From M3007 sp964392655 (GTDB taxonomy: Bacteria; Bacteroidota; Bacteroidia; Chitinophagales; Saprospiraceae), in assembly GCA_964392655.1 (NCBI GenBank), contig CAYMQY010000132.1, positions 1-12,267 on the forward strand: 12,267 nucleotides of DNA, written 5' to 3'. Positions 1 through 6,612 of this stretch are shown here, one piece after another. The position numbers and the translations under genes are program-made. Position 1 is the first letter of the stretch. Every line of letters begins with the position of its first letter. The notes beneath the pieces were generated by a model. It did not search any database. It was not told the origin of the DNA and saw only the letters and a program-made list of their open reading frames with translations.

Positions 1-9
1 TGTTTGCTT

Positions 10-86
10 ATTTTTGAAGTACCTGTAGAGTAGCCAACAGCAGTTTGGCCAAGGGCGAAGCGGCCAACGTTACGCACTTCAAAAAT
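10..86. repeat. 77-bp inverted-repeat-bounded structured element
   Basis: The ends are a perfect 11-bp inverted repeat (10-20, atttttgaagt, against 76-86, acttcaaaaat). Inside, gtag 25-28 can pair with ttac 70-73. TTGGCC 45-50 pairs with GGCCAA 62-67 and encloses gcgaagc 55-61, a sequence known to form a very stable mini-hairpin. A competing stem, GCCAA 33-37 with TTGGC 45-49, excludes the 45-67 hairpin. The left arm overlaps a TAnnTTTG-type -7 box (9-16), whose -33 partner would lie outside the window. It could be a small MITE-like dispersed element, a structured 5' leader of the gene at 140, or a terminator of an unseen upstream gene. The pairings are read directly; the role is unknown. Confidence 0.5.
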
Positions 87-114
87 CTGCAATCATGTAC
101 TCTGCAATCATGTA
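86..114. repeat. Short tandem duplication (14 bp, period 15)
   Basis: The 14-mer tctgcaatcatgta occurs at 86-99 and again at 101-114, separated by a single c. It abuts the right arm of the preceding inverted-repeat element and is followed by an AT-rich stretch up to the start codon at 140. It looks like replication slippage in low-complexity spacer DNA. No function is implied. Confidence 0.6.
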
Positions 115-139
115 ATCAAAATTCAAAAAATTGACATCA

Positions 140-1480
140 ATGCAAAAGCACCATATCCTTCCCTTTTTCCTCAGCCTTTTTGCCCTGCAAACAGCCTTTG
201 CCCAGCAGGAACTTCTGCTCCATCAGCAGAGCGACCTTTGGCATGCCAACGCCGTTAATCCGGCTTTTTTCCCTTCGGAAAAACGTTTCGTCATCGGCGG
301 CCCTTCATTCGGACTTGATGCGGCGCATTCGGGCAATGTGACCTACAACGACCTGCTGCGCGAACAGGGCGACCGCACCGTCCTCGATGTGGGCAATGCC
401 ATCAGCAAACTGGAACCAAACAACGACGTGTACTTCGACCAGCGTTTCGAAATCGCTTCCGCCGGAGTACGCCTCGGCAGTATGTTTTTGCAAGCCGGCT
501 ATGCCGTGCGCGTGAACACGGCGATCAATTACCCAAAAGCGCTGGCCGAGTTGTTCTGGTACGGCAACGGCCCATTTGTCGGTCAGACGCTGGAAATCGG
601 CCCTGCCGTCAACACCGCCAACTGGAACGAACTGTACCTCGGTCTCGGCAAACGCTTCGGCGAAAACCTGACCATCGGCGCCCGTGCCAAATTCCTGTCC
701 GGCATCGGCGCCCTGCAAAGCGACGAAAACCGCCGGAAGATAAGCGCCCTGACCAGCAACGACATCTACCAGTTGTCGCTCAGCACCGACTACGCCTTCC
801 ACTCCTCCAGCATCGTGTCTTCGATTGATACCGCCGGCCTTGGCTTCGACCTGTCGCTCAACGAAATCAAAAACGACTTTGCCGCCAACCGGGGCTGGGC
901 CTTCGACGTCGGGTTGCAACTCAAGGCCGGCGAACGCCTCACGCTCAGTGCCAGCGTACTCGACCTCGGCGGCAGCATCGCCTGGAAAAAGAACGCCAAC
1001 TACTACCGCAGTCAGGGCACCTACGCGTACAACGGCATCGGCATTCCAGGCACCGATATTCTGAACGGCACAACCGACAGCCTCGATTTCGACGCCGCGC
1101 TCGACAGCCTGAACGACGTGCTGAATTTTCAGAAAACAGACTCGGAATTCACGACAGAATTGCCCACCCGCGTGTATGTCGGCGGCTCGTTCAAACTGAC
1201 CGAACGCTGGGTACTCGGCGCCGTGCTGCACCATTTCAACAGCACGCGCCGCACGGCTACTTCCGTGGGGGTGAGCGCCCATTGGTCGCCCCTGAAGTGG
1301 CTGACTGTGGGCGGGATGTACAGCATAAACGATCGCTCTGCCGCCAACCTCGGCCTGAGCATTGTGGCCAAACCCGGCCCGCTGCAACTGTTCGTGCTTT
1401 CCGACAACGCGCTCAACGCCGTCACACCCTACGGCTCGGCAGCCGTGAATTTCCGGTTCGGCGGGGCAATCGTATTTTAG
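140..1480 (+). CDS. DUF5723-like outer-membrane beta-barrel protein
   Basis: The product is 446 aa. The start is placed at the ATG at 140 rather than the TTG at 131, because the ATG gives a clean signal peptide: basic MQKHH, a hydrophobic core, then cleavage after AFA before QQELL at about residue 21. The mature N-terminus carries NPAFFPSEKRFVIGGPSFGL, the NPAF...F.IG.PS signature I associate with the Bacteroidota DUF5723 family, which is related in style to FadL/PorP-type barrels. The rest alternates short amphipathic strands such as LYLGLGKRFGENLTIGARAKF, and the chain ends in a strand with a terminal Phe (FRFGGAIVF), as expected for a Bam-assembled barrel. It presumably sits in the outer membrane; substrate or partner is unknown. 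A terminator follows immediately and the CHAT gene starts 54 nt later, so the two may be partly co-transcribed. A PorP/SprF-like assignment is the main alternative. Confidence 0.75.
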   Translation: MQKHHILPFFLSLFALQTAFAQQELLLHQQSDLWHANAVNPAFFPSEKRFVIGGPSFGLDAAHSGNVTYNDLLREQGDRTVLDVGNAISKLEPNNDVYFDQRFEIASAGVRLGSMFLQAGYAVRVNTAINYPKALAELFWYGNGPFVGQTLEIGPAVNTANWNELYLGLGKRFGENLTIGARAKFLSGIGALQSDENRRKISALTSNDIYQLSLSTDYAFHSSSIVSSIDTAGLGFDLSLNEIKNDFAANRGWAFDVGLQLKAGERLTLSASVLDLGGSIAWKKNANYYRSQGTYAYNGIGIPGTDILNGTTDSLDFDAALDSLNDVLNFQKTDSEFTTELPTRVYVGGSFKLTERWVLGAVLHHFNSTRRTATSVGVSAHWSPLKWLTVGGMYSINDRSAANLGLSIVAKPGPLQLFVLSDNALNAVTPYGSAAVNFRFGGAIVF

Positions 1481-1507
1481 CGATGTGTGATGAACACATC
1501 GTTTTTT
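1481..1507 (+). terminator. Intrinsic terminator after the DUF5723-like gene
   Basis: A perfect 8-bp stem (cgatgtgt 1481-1488 with acacatcg 1494-1501) closes a 5-nt loop (gatga) and is followed by six Ts (1502-1507). It begins on the base after the TAG stop at 1478-1480. The octamer tagcgatg occurs at 1478-1485 and again at 1507-1514, flanking the hairpin. The next gene starts only 27 nt downstream of the T tract, so the element would either isolate the CHAT gene or attenuate read-through into it. Confidence 0.8.
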
Positions 1508-1534
1508 AGCGATGCGATGAGCGACGAGTAACCC

Positions 1535-4500
1535 ATGAAGATTATCTGGTATCACGGCTATCTACTTTGGCTCTTCCTGCACCTGAACACTCTTGCTCAG
1601 GCGCAATCCTCTGCACAACTGCTGGAAGAAGCCCGGCAGTATCGAAACAAAGGCGCCCTGCAGCAGGCACTTGCTTTAGCAGGTCAGGCCTTGCGTGCGC
1701 AAGAGTCTACGACCGGAGCAGACAGCCCGGAAACGGCAGGAATCCATGAGTTTTTCGGAGAAACATTCGGTCAGGCAGGTAACTTTCCGTTTGCCTTGGC
1801 CAAACTCCGGCAGGCGCTGGCGATCCGGGAAAAACACCTCGACTCGCTCGACGTGGACATAGCCAACTGCCACCTGCTCATCGGCAACACCTTGCTGGCT
1901 GCGGGCAAAACGAGCGAAGCGAAAACCGCCTACGAGCGGAGTGTGCAACTGCTGCTGCTACGCTCCGACAACCAGCAGGAAAATCTGGCAAACCTGTACA
2001 ACAACCTGGCGTTTTGCCTCGAAAACAGCAACCCGGATTCGTGCCTGCAATACCACCGAAAAGCGCTGGCCCTGCGTCGGGATGCTTTGGGCGACGCCCA
2101 CCCCGAAACCGGCGTAAGTAACATGAATTTGGGAAGCGTGTACCTGCGGCAAAACCAGTTGGACAGCGCAGAGCACTACACGCGGGAGGCTATCCGTATT
2201 TTGCACAGGCATGCTCCGGACGGAAAAAACCACAACCTGGCCATGGCACTTGCCAACATGGGGTATGTGCTCGGATCGAGCGGAATGCCCGATTCCGCCG
2301 AAGTTTATCAACTTCGCGCAGTGGAAACGCTTCGCGCTGTTTTGGGTGAAAATCACCCGGATATCGCTCAGGTGTTCAGCAACTTGTCCACGGCCATCCG
2401 CGGCGACGTGCTCAAAAGCCGCGCATACCTCCGTGCCGCTCTCGACATTCTGGAGCGCAGCGAGTTCGACACACGCAGCCGGCGGGTACAGGTGTACGCC
2501 AACCTGGCCGAAAACCACAGCCACTCCGGGGAGGATGAAACGGCGATTTCATGGGGAGAAAAAGCCCTCAGCCTCCAACAGAACCTGAATCCTGCCCCCG
2601 ACTATACCCTTGGCGTAGTGCTTTGTAATTTGGGAAATTATCACGCCAATCTTGGGAACCACGAGGCCGCGCTCGATTTCTACCGACGAGCACTTGCCGT
2701 TCGATCGGTTGCCGACAAATCCGGCGTACCGCAAATATTGCAAAACACAGGCGCCTGCTTTTTTGAACAGCGCAAACTTGACTCCGCTCTGGTGTATTAT
2801 TCGGCCTCGATGAACCACTATTTTCCTGCTCCCGCATCGGGCATACCGGGTTTGGCAAGCACCTGTCTCCTGCTCGGCAAAGACAGCCTGGCGCTCGCCT
2901 GGGCAAACAAGGCATGGGAGAACCGGAAACACACACCTGATTCGGAGCAACTGGACGACAAACTGATTTTGCTCAACACGCTCGGCAGCGTGTACCTGTT
3001 CCGCTACAAACGACACGCACAATCCACCGACCTCGAAATAGCCCGGCAGTACTTCCGCCAGGGCATGGCTCTGGCGCAACACTACACGTTCCAGCAAGCG
3101 GAATATGCCGATCTGGCGGCATTGATCAAGTGGGTGTACCAGATTGCAGAAAACGGCATCCGGGCCGAATTTCACGCATTTCAGCGTACCGGCGACCCCG
3201 CCGCCGCTGCCAATGCCTGGGATTATTCGGAGCAAACGAAGGCTATTGTGTTGCACAATACCCTGCTGGAAAGCCGCGCCACCCGTTTTTCGGATCTACC
3301 TGATTCCGTGGCGCAGGCGCTTTTGCTGGCCAAACAGCGCTTGCTTTGGTTAGAAAAACGCCAACTGGAGCGCGCCGCCAAGCCCGGGGCTTCCGACTCG
3401 CTTGACCTGCGTTTTGCTGCCGAAGCCCTCGCCGCGCGTACGCGCCTGAACGATTTGCGCGATATGGTGGAAACCCGATACCCCGGCTACTACCGGCTCC
3501 GATACGGCGGCCAACGCACCCGAACACTTTCGGAAACCGCCGCCGATTTACCCCGGGATCAAACCCTGGTTGCCTATTTCAGCGGCGACAGCAGCGTTTT
3601 TGCATTCGTCGTGAACACCACCGGCACGCGATTCGTGGAACTGAAAAAAGACTTTCCCCTCGATACCTGGGCCGAACAACTGCGCGAAGGAATTTACGGA
3701 TACCATGCCCTCCCGGAACCGGAACGCACGCCCGACCTGTACCGGCGCACTACCGGGCAATACCTCGAATTTGCCCGCAAACTTTACCAAAAACTCGTAC
3801 GCCCGCTACACTCCTGGCTCGGCCGGCGCGTGGTGTTTGTGCCCGACGCCGCACTGGCTGCAATCCCGTTCGAGGTGCTGCTGACCGACACGATGGGCAG
3901 CGCCAAAAACTTCGGAGCACTACCCTACCTGTGCCGCCGGCATGCGATCAGTTACGGCTACTCGGCCACCACACTGCACGATATGCAAACCCGGCAACAC
4001 GCGCAGGAACCAGTACGCAACCTCCTGGTCATGGCCCCGTTTGCTTCGAAAGACTCCACCGTTTGGGCTTCAGAAAGCGAGCATAACCGCCGGGAATTCG
4101 CCCCCTTGCCACGTTCGGGCGACGAAGCCGAAACCGTGCGCCGCATCTTCGGAGGCGACGCCCTGCTCGGNNNNNNNNNNNNNNNNNNNNNNNNNNNNNN
4201 NNNNNNNNNNNNNNNNNNNNNNNNNNNNNNNNNNNNNNNNNNNNNNNNNNNNNNNNNNNNNNNNNNNNNNATTCAGCGCGGCGAAGGCGCCATCAGCCTT
4301 GGGCGGGCATTTGCCGCAGCCGGTGCCAAAAGTATCGTGCACAGCCTCTGGGTGGCAAACGATGCCTCCACCACCCGACTGATGGACGGGTTTTACTCAG
4401 CCCTGTTCCGGGGCGCGACCAAGGACGAGGCCTTACAGCAGGCCAAACTGGCGTATTTGTCCGCCGCCGCACCGAGCCGGCAGCATCCGTTTTTTTGGGG

Positions 4501-4540
4501 CGGGTTCATTGCTGCGGGCGACATGCAGACAGTGCGGTAG
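1535..4540 (+). CDS. Exported TPR-repeat CHAT-domain (caspase-like) protein, interrupted by assembly gap
   Basis: The reading frame is about 1001 codons, counting 34 codons that are wholly or partly N. Residues 1-23 form a signal peptide (hydrophobic LLWLFLHLNTLAQA), so the protein should cross the inner membrane. Residues about 24-430 are TPR repeats, several of the kinesin-light-chain kind (for example ALALRRDALGDAHPETG and ETLRAVLGENHPDIA). A helical linker runs to about 660. The CHAT domain follows: LVAYFSGDSSVFAFVV, then VFVPDAALAAIPFEVLL near 767, LPRSGDEAETVRRIFGG before the gap, and RGEGAISLGRAF...VHSLWVANDASTTRLM...HPFFWGGF after it. CHAT domains are clan-CD cysteine-peptidase relatives. 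Their catalytic His and Cys (SAC motif) normally fall between the GG..LLG and RGEG segments, the part replaced by Ns, so activity cannot be judged. The gene converges on the ECF sigma/anti-sigma-like operon. No promoter box is visible in the 27 nt after the preceding terminator. Confidence 0.88.
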   Translation: MKIIWYHGYLLWLFLHLNTLAQAQSSAQLLEEARQYRNKGALQQALALAGQALRAQESTTGADSPETAGIHEFFGETFGQAGNFPFALAKLRQALAIREKHLDSLDVDIANCHLLIGNTLLAAGKTSEAKTAYERSVQLLLLRSDNQQENLANLYNNLAFCLENSNPDSCLQYHRKALALRRDALGDAHPETGVSNMNLGSVYLRQNQLDSAEHYTREAIRILHRHAPDGKNHNLAMALANMGYVLGSSGMPDSAEVYQLRAVETLRAVLGENHPDIAQVFSNLSTAIRGDVLKSRAYLRAALDILERSEFDTRSRRVQVYANLAENHSHSGEDETAISWGEKALSLQQNLNPAPDYTLGVVLCNLGNYHANLGNHEAALDFYRRALAVRSVADKSGVPQILQNTGACFFEQRKLDSALVYYSASMNHYFPAPASGIPGLASTCLLLGKDSLALAWANKAWENRKHTPDSEQLDDKLILLNTLGSVYLFRYKRHAQSTDLEIARQYFRQGMALAQHYTFQQAEYADLAALIKWVYQIAENGIRAEFHAFQRTGDPAAAANAWDYSEQTKAIVLHNTLLESRATRFSDLPDSVAQALLLAKQRLLWLEKRQLERAAKPGASDSLDLRFAAEALAARTRLNDLRDMVETRYPGYYRLRYGGQRTRTLSETAADLPRDQTLVAYFSGDSSVFAFVVNTTGTRFVELKKDFPLDTWAEQLREGIYGYHALPEPERTPDLYRRTTGQYLEFARKLYQKLVRPLHSWLGRRVVFVPDAALAAIPFEVLLTDTMGSAKNFGALPYLCRRHAISYGYSATTLHDMQTRQHAQEPVRNLLVMAPFASKDSTVWASESEHNRREFAPLPRSGDEAETVRRIFGGDALLXXXXXXXXXXXXXXXXXXXXXXXXXXXXXXXXXXIQRGEGAISLGRAFAAAGAKSIVHSLWVANDASTTRLMDGFYSALFRGATKDEALQQAKLAYLSAAAPSRQHPFFWGGFIAAGDMQTVR
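4171..4270. other. Assembly gap (100 N) inside the CHAT domain
   Basis: A run of exactly 100 Ns is the usual placeholder for a gap of unknown size. The reading frame happens to be the same on both sides (100 leaves remainder 1 modulo 3). The flanking CHAT motifs (GGDALLG before, IQRGEG after) are normally about 70 or more residues apart, so the true missing sequence is probably about 200-260 bp. It should encode the ATH-like and SACETG-like catalytic segments. Confidence 0.95.
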
Positions 4541-4558
4541 GGATGTAGCGTGGACAAT

Positions 4559-4605
4559 GACAGGGCTTCACCCTGTCTTGATGGATTACACCCTTTCAGG
4601 GCTAT
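4559..4605. repeat. Double-hairpin intergenic repeat, possible bidirectional terminator
   Basis: GACAGGG 4559-4565 pairs perfectly with CCCTGTC 4571-4577 across a 5-nt loop. A second small inverted repeat, CCCT 4591-4594 with AGGG 4598-4601, follows 13 nt later. It lies between two convergent genes and can serve both as a terminator, although no long T tract follows. On the - strand it reads ATAGCCCTGAAAGGG and then GGGTGAAGCCCTG. I recall this wording as a dispersed intergenic repeat in many Bacteroidota genomes, but I cannot check it here. The TAG at 4604-4602 that ends the - strand gene lies inside this repeat wording. Confidence 0.5.
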
Positions 4606-5729
4606 TGATCCGGTATGGTGTTTTTTAGTTTGTCCGCCAGATCGCGGTTGGGGTTGTCCGGGTCCTGGCGGATCGTGCGGATGAGTTGACGGAAGGCGAC
4701 TTCTCCGGCAGGGAGCTCGGCCAGGCGGCTGAGCAGTTCATAGCGCTGGGCATCGGCGCCGTACTCGGGGTGGTTGCTTAGCGTTTTTTGACTGAAAACC
4801 GAGGCAGCACGCTGGAAGTCGCCCTGTTCAAAAAACGCACCGCCGAGCAACAGCAAATAAGGAGGTTTTTCGGATTCGGACAGTTGCAGGAGCAGGACGT
4901 CGAGCAGCCGGGCGGCCTGCGGCCAACGGCGATTTTCATACTCGGCCAGAGCCTCGCGGCGGAGGGCGTCGAACGGAACCGTACCCGAACCGTCCGAAAC
5001 GGTTGCGTCTTCAAGTCCCGTGTGGAAGCCGCCGTCGGGCGGGTTACGCCTGGGCTGCCGGGTACCGGACGATGCTGCCGGCATGGAGCGGATATTGCCC
5101 GTGGTGACAGCCGATTGCCGGTAATATTCCTTTGCCAGTGCGATGTATTGATGCCTGGTCGGGGTCGCCGGCGTGTTTTTTTCACCGGATGGTTGCGGCA
5201 CAGGCTGATCCTTTTGCGAAGGCTGCGGTTGCGAAGGCCGGGGCTGCCCGGTGGGGGATAGTGATGGCGTAGCAGGATTTTTCGGAGCCGTCGGCTCGGG
5301 TCGGGGGCTGCAAATCCAGGTCAGCAGTACCGCAACCAGCAGGGCCGCGAGCACGATGGTACCTATCCATCGCCACACAGGGAACGGCGCGATTGGGACG
5401 GTGGGTTCGTCGAGTTCATTTTCCCAGGCATCCATATTTCGCAGGAGTTCGAGTTCGTCCTGCCGTTCGTTCAGCAGCAGTTCGAGGCGGGCGGCATCGG
5501 TATCCGGCTGGATTTCGGAGGCAATTTCGTTTTCCCAAACATCCATCCGGCGCAGCAAGTCGGCCTGCTCCGAGCGTTCGGCCAGCAACAAACCCAGTGC
5601 CACCCGACGAGCCTGCTCGCGGAGCGGCTCCGAGTCGCGCAGGGCGGCACGAAACTGTTCGGCATCCGCGTCGGACAGGTTTCCGGCAAGCAGGCCGGCT
5701 GTTTTTTGATGCAATTCCGCGTCGGTCAT
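4602..5729 (-). CDS. One-TM anti-sigma-like protein with C-terminal TPR region
   Basis: The product is 375 aa. Its start at 5729 lies 2 nt after the stop of the sigma gene, so translation is probably coupled. Residues 1-45 (LLAGNLSDADAEQFRAALRD and on) resemble the helical N-terminus of Bacteroidota anti-sigma proteins, the 'LAGELSEEE..FE..L..DP' type. No HxxxCxxC zinc motif is present. Residues 47-72 and 84-108 are a duplicated cytoplasmic segment (LLRRMDVWENEI against LLRNMDAWENEL). A single TM helix spans about 118-139 (WRWIGTIVLAALLVAVLLTWI). A Pro/Ser/Gln-rich linker covers about 141-190, and a TPR-like region about 250-375 (ALAEYENRRWPQAARLLDVL, YLLLLGGAFFEQGDFQRAAS) probably lies in the periplasm. 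The proposed role is to tether and hold the upstream ECF sigma factor until the exported TPR part senses a partner. That rests on operon context and topology, not on a recognised anti-sigma domain. Confidence 0.72.
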   Translation of the reverse strand: MTDAELHQKTAGLLAGNLSDADAEQFRAALRDSEPLREQARRVALGLLLAERSEQADLLRRMDVWENEIASEIQPDTDAARLELLLNERQDELELLRNMDAWENELDEPTVPIAPFPVWRWIGTIVLAALLVAVLLTWICSPRPEPTAPKNPATPSLSPTGQPRPSQPQPSQKDQPVPQPSGEKNTPATPTRHQYIALAKEYYRQSAVTTGNIRSMPAASSGTRQPRRNPPDGGFHTGLEDATVSDGSGTVPFDALRREALAEYENRRWPQAARLLDVLLLQLSESEKPPYLLLLGGAFFEQGDFQRAASVFSQKTLSNHPEYGADAQRYELLSRLAELPAGEVAFRQLIRTIRQDPDNPNRDLADKLKNTIPDQ

Positions 5730-5731
5730 AT

Positions 5732-6322
5732 TTACAAAAATCGGTTGAACAGTTCGAGGTACCGCTGCTTCAGGTCGGCATTTCGGAGAATTTCGCGCTC
5801 GGCATTTTCCCGGCAGCCGTGCACCTTGCGTTTGGCCTGCGTGGCGCTAAGGCCGTAGCCCTCACCGATTTCCTCCATGGCATAACTGAAGGCGTAAAGG
5901 CGCAGCATTTCCCGGCAGGGTGAGCCGATCAGGTCGAGCGCCGTGTCCAGGAGGCGGCGCATTTCGCTATTGTCCAGCACCTCCTGAATTGGCGGCTGCA
6001 CCGGTGCGTCAAAATCGGATGGTTCGTAGGGTTCTGTCGGCCTGCGTTGACGGAACATCTCCTGCCAGCGCCAGCGGGCAATCTGGTTGAAATACGTGCT
6101 CAGTTTGCTGCGCCGCTCGAAACTGCCGAGACGTTTGTTTCGATCCAGCGCCAGCAGGGTGTTTTGAAATACATCCTTGAAGTCGGCGAGTGTGCCGCCG
6201 TTGGCCAGCACGTATGCCCGAACGGGATTTCGGAAAATATCCGCTTTGTACACGTACTGCAGGGCTTTTTCCCGCTGTGGGCCGCCTGCAAGAATGCTTG
6301 CGATGAGTGCTTCATCCGTCAT
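5732..6322 (-). CDS. ECF-type RNA polymerase sigma-70 factor
   Basis: The product is 196 aa, normal for the ECF class. Region 2 covers about 30-95 (VRAYVLANGG, DFKDVFQNTLLALDRN, LSTYFNQIARWRWQEMFRQRR), including the core-binding and -10-recognition helices. A short acidic/Pro-rich linker runs about 96-115. Region 4 covers about 118-180, with a helix-turn-helix around YAMEEIGEGYGLSATQAKRKVHGCRE that recognises the -35 element. The ATG at 6322 is the first in frame and gives the usual ECF N-terminus. The stop is TAA at 5734-5732 and the next gene starts at 5729, so this is the first gene of a two-gene operon. The 290-bp divergent region upstream holds two copies of a 25-bp A-tract motif that could be a self-regulated promoter or operator. 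Confidence 0.9.
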   Translation of the reverse strand: MTDEALIASILAGGPQREKALQYVYKADIFRNPVRAYVLANGGTLADFKDVFQNTLLALDRNKRLGSFERRSKLSTYFNQIARWRWQEMFRQRRPTEPYEPSDFDAPVQPPIQEVLDNSEMRRLLDTALDLIGSPCREMLRLYAFSYAMEEIGEGYGLSATQAKRKVHGCRENAEREILRNADLKQRYLELFNRFL

Positions 6323-6392
6323 TGTTCCGGTATTGGTAGCGTGTTGGTGGAGAAAGGTTCCGCTTGCTGTTCACGGGCCAAGGTACTCCGAG

Positions 6393-6486
6393 GCTGTCTG
6401 AAAAAAAATTTTCAAAACTCTGTTTCCAAATCCCTTCCCGCCGGCACTTCATCCCTGTGCTGCTTTCCGAAAAAAAATTTTCAAAA
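6393..6486. promoter_or_regulatory. Pair of 25-bp direct repeats in divergent sigma/OmpA intergenic region
   Basis: Copy 1 is 6393-6417 and copy 2 is 6462-6486, with 23 of 25 positions identical. The core is eight As, TTTTC and AAAA, preceded by gctgtctg in copy 1 and gctttccg in copy 2. The centres are 69 bp apart. Copy 1 lies about 70 bp upstream of the sigma start and copy 2 about 126 bp upstream of the OmpA-family start. Read on the - strand each copy is TTTTGAAAATTTTTTTTC followed by rGAmAGC. They could be operator sites, promoter elements for the ECF factor itself, or intrinsically bent UP-like tracts. The rest of the 6323-6612 gap shows no ORF or RNA gene I can support. Confidence 0.45.
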
Positions 6487-6612
6487 AATGCGGAACCTCT
6501 TTCCGGTCTGCTGCTACGAATGGCGTGTACACAAATCAGCCACCCCGGAGAGCGCGTATTGTTCACGAATTGCCCGAACTGAAGCACGGGCTACAAATCC
6601 AAACCACACACC

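Noticed and set aside
9..16. TATTTTTG as a promoter for the gene at 140
   Set aside because: It fits the TAnnTTTG -7 consensus, but the TTTG at 3-6 is too close to be its -33 element and any proper one lies outside the window. It also overlaps an inverted-repeat arm, so it is not listed separately.
305..1555. Long - strand ORF of 416 codons opposite the outer-membrane barrel gene
   Set aside because: Low-complexity Val/Ala/Gly/Arg-rich translation with no domain or signal peptide. The + strand frame has a clear family signature and signal peptide, so this is a GC-driven shadow.
1535..4540. TPR-CHAT protein as a type III-E CRISPR (Craspase) component
   Set aside because: No Cas gene, repeat array or gRAMP-like gene is nearby, and the protein has a signal peptide, which does not fit a cytoplasmic Craspase partner.
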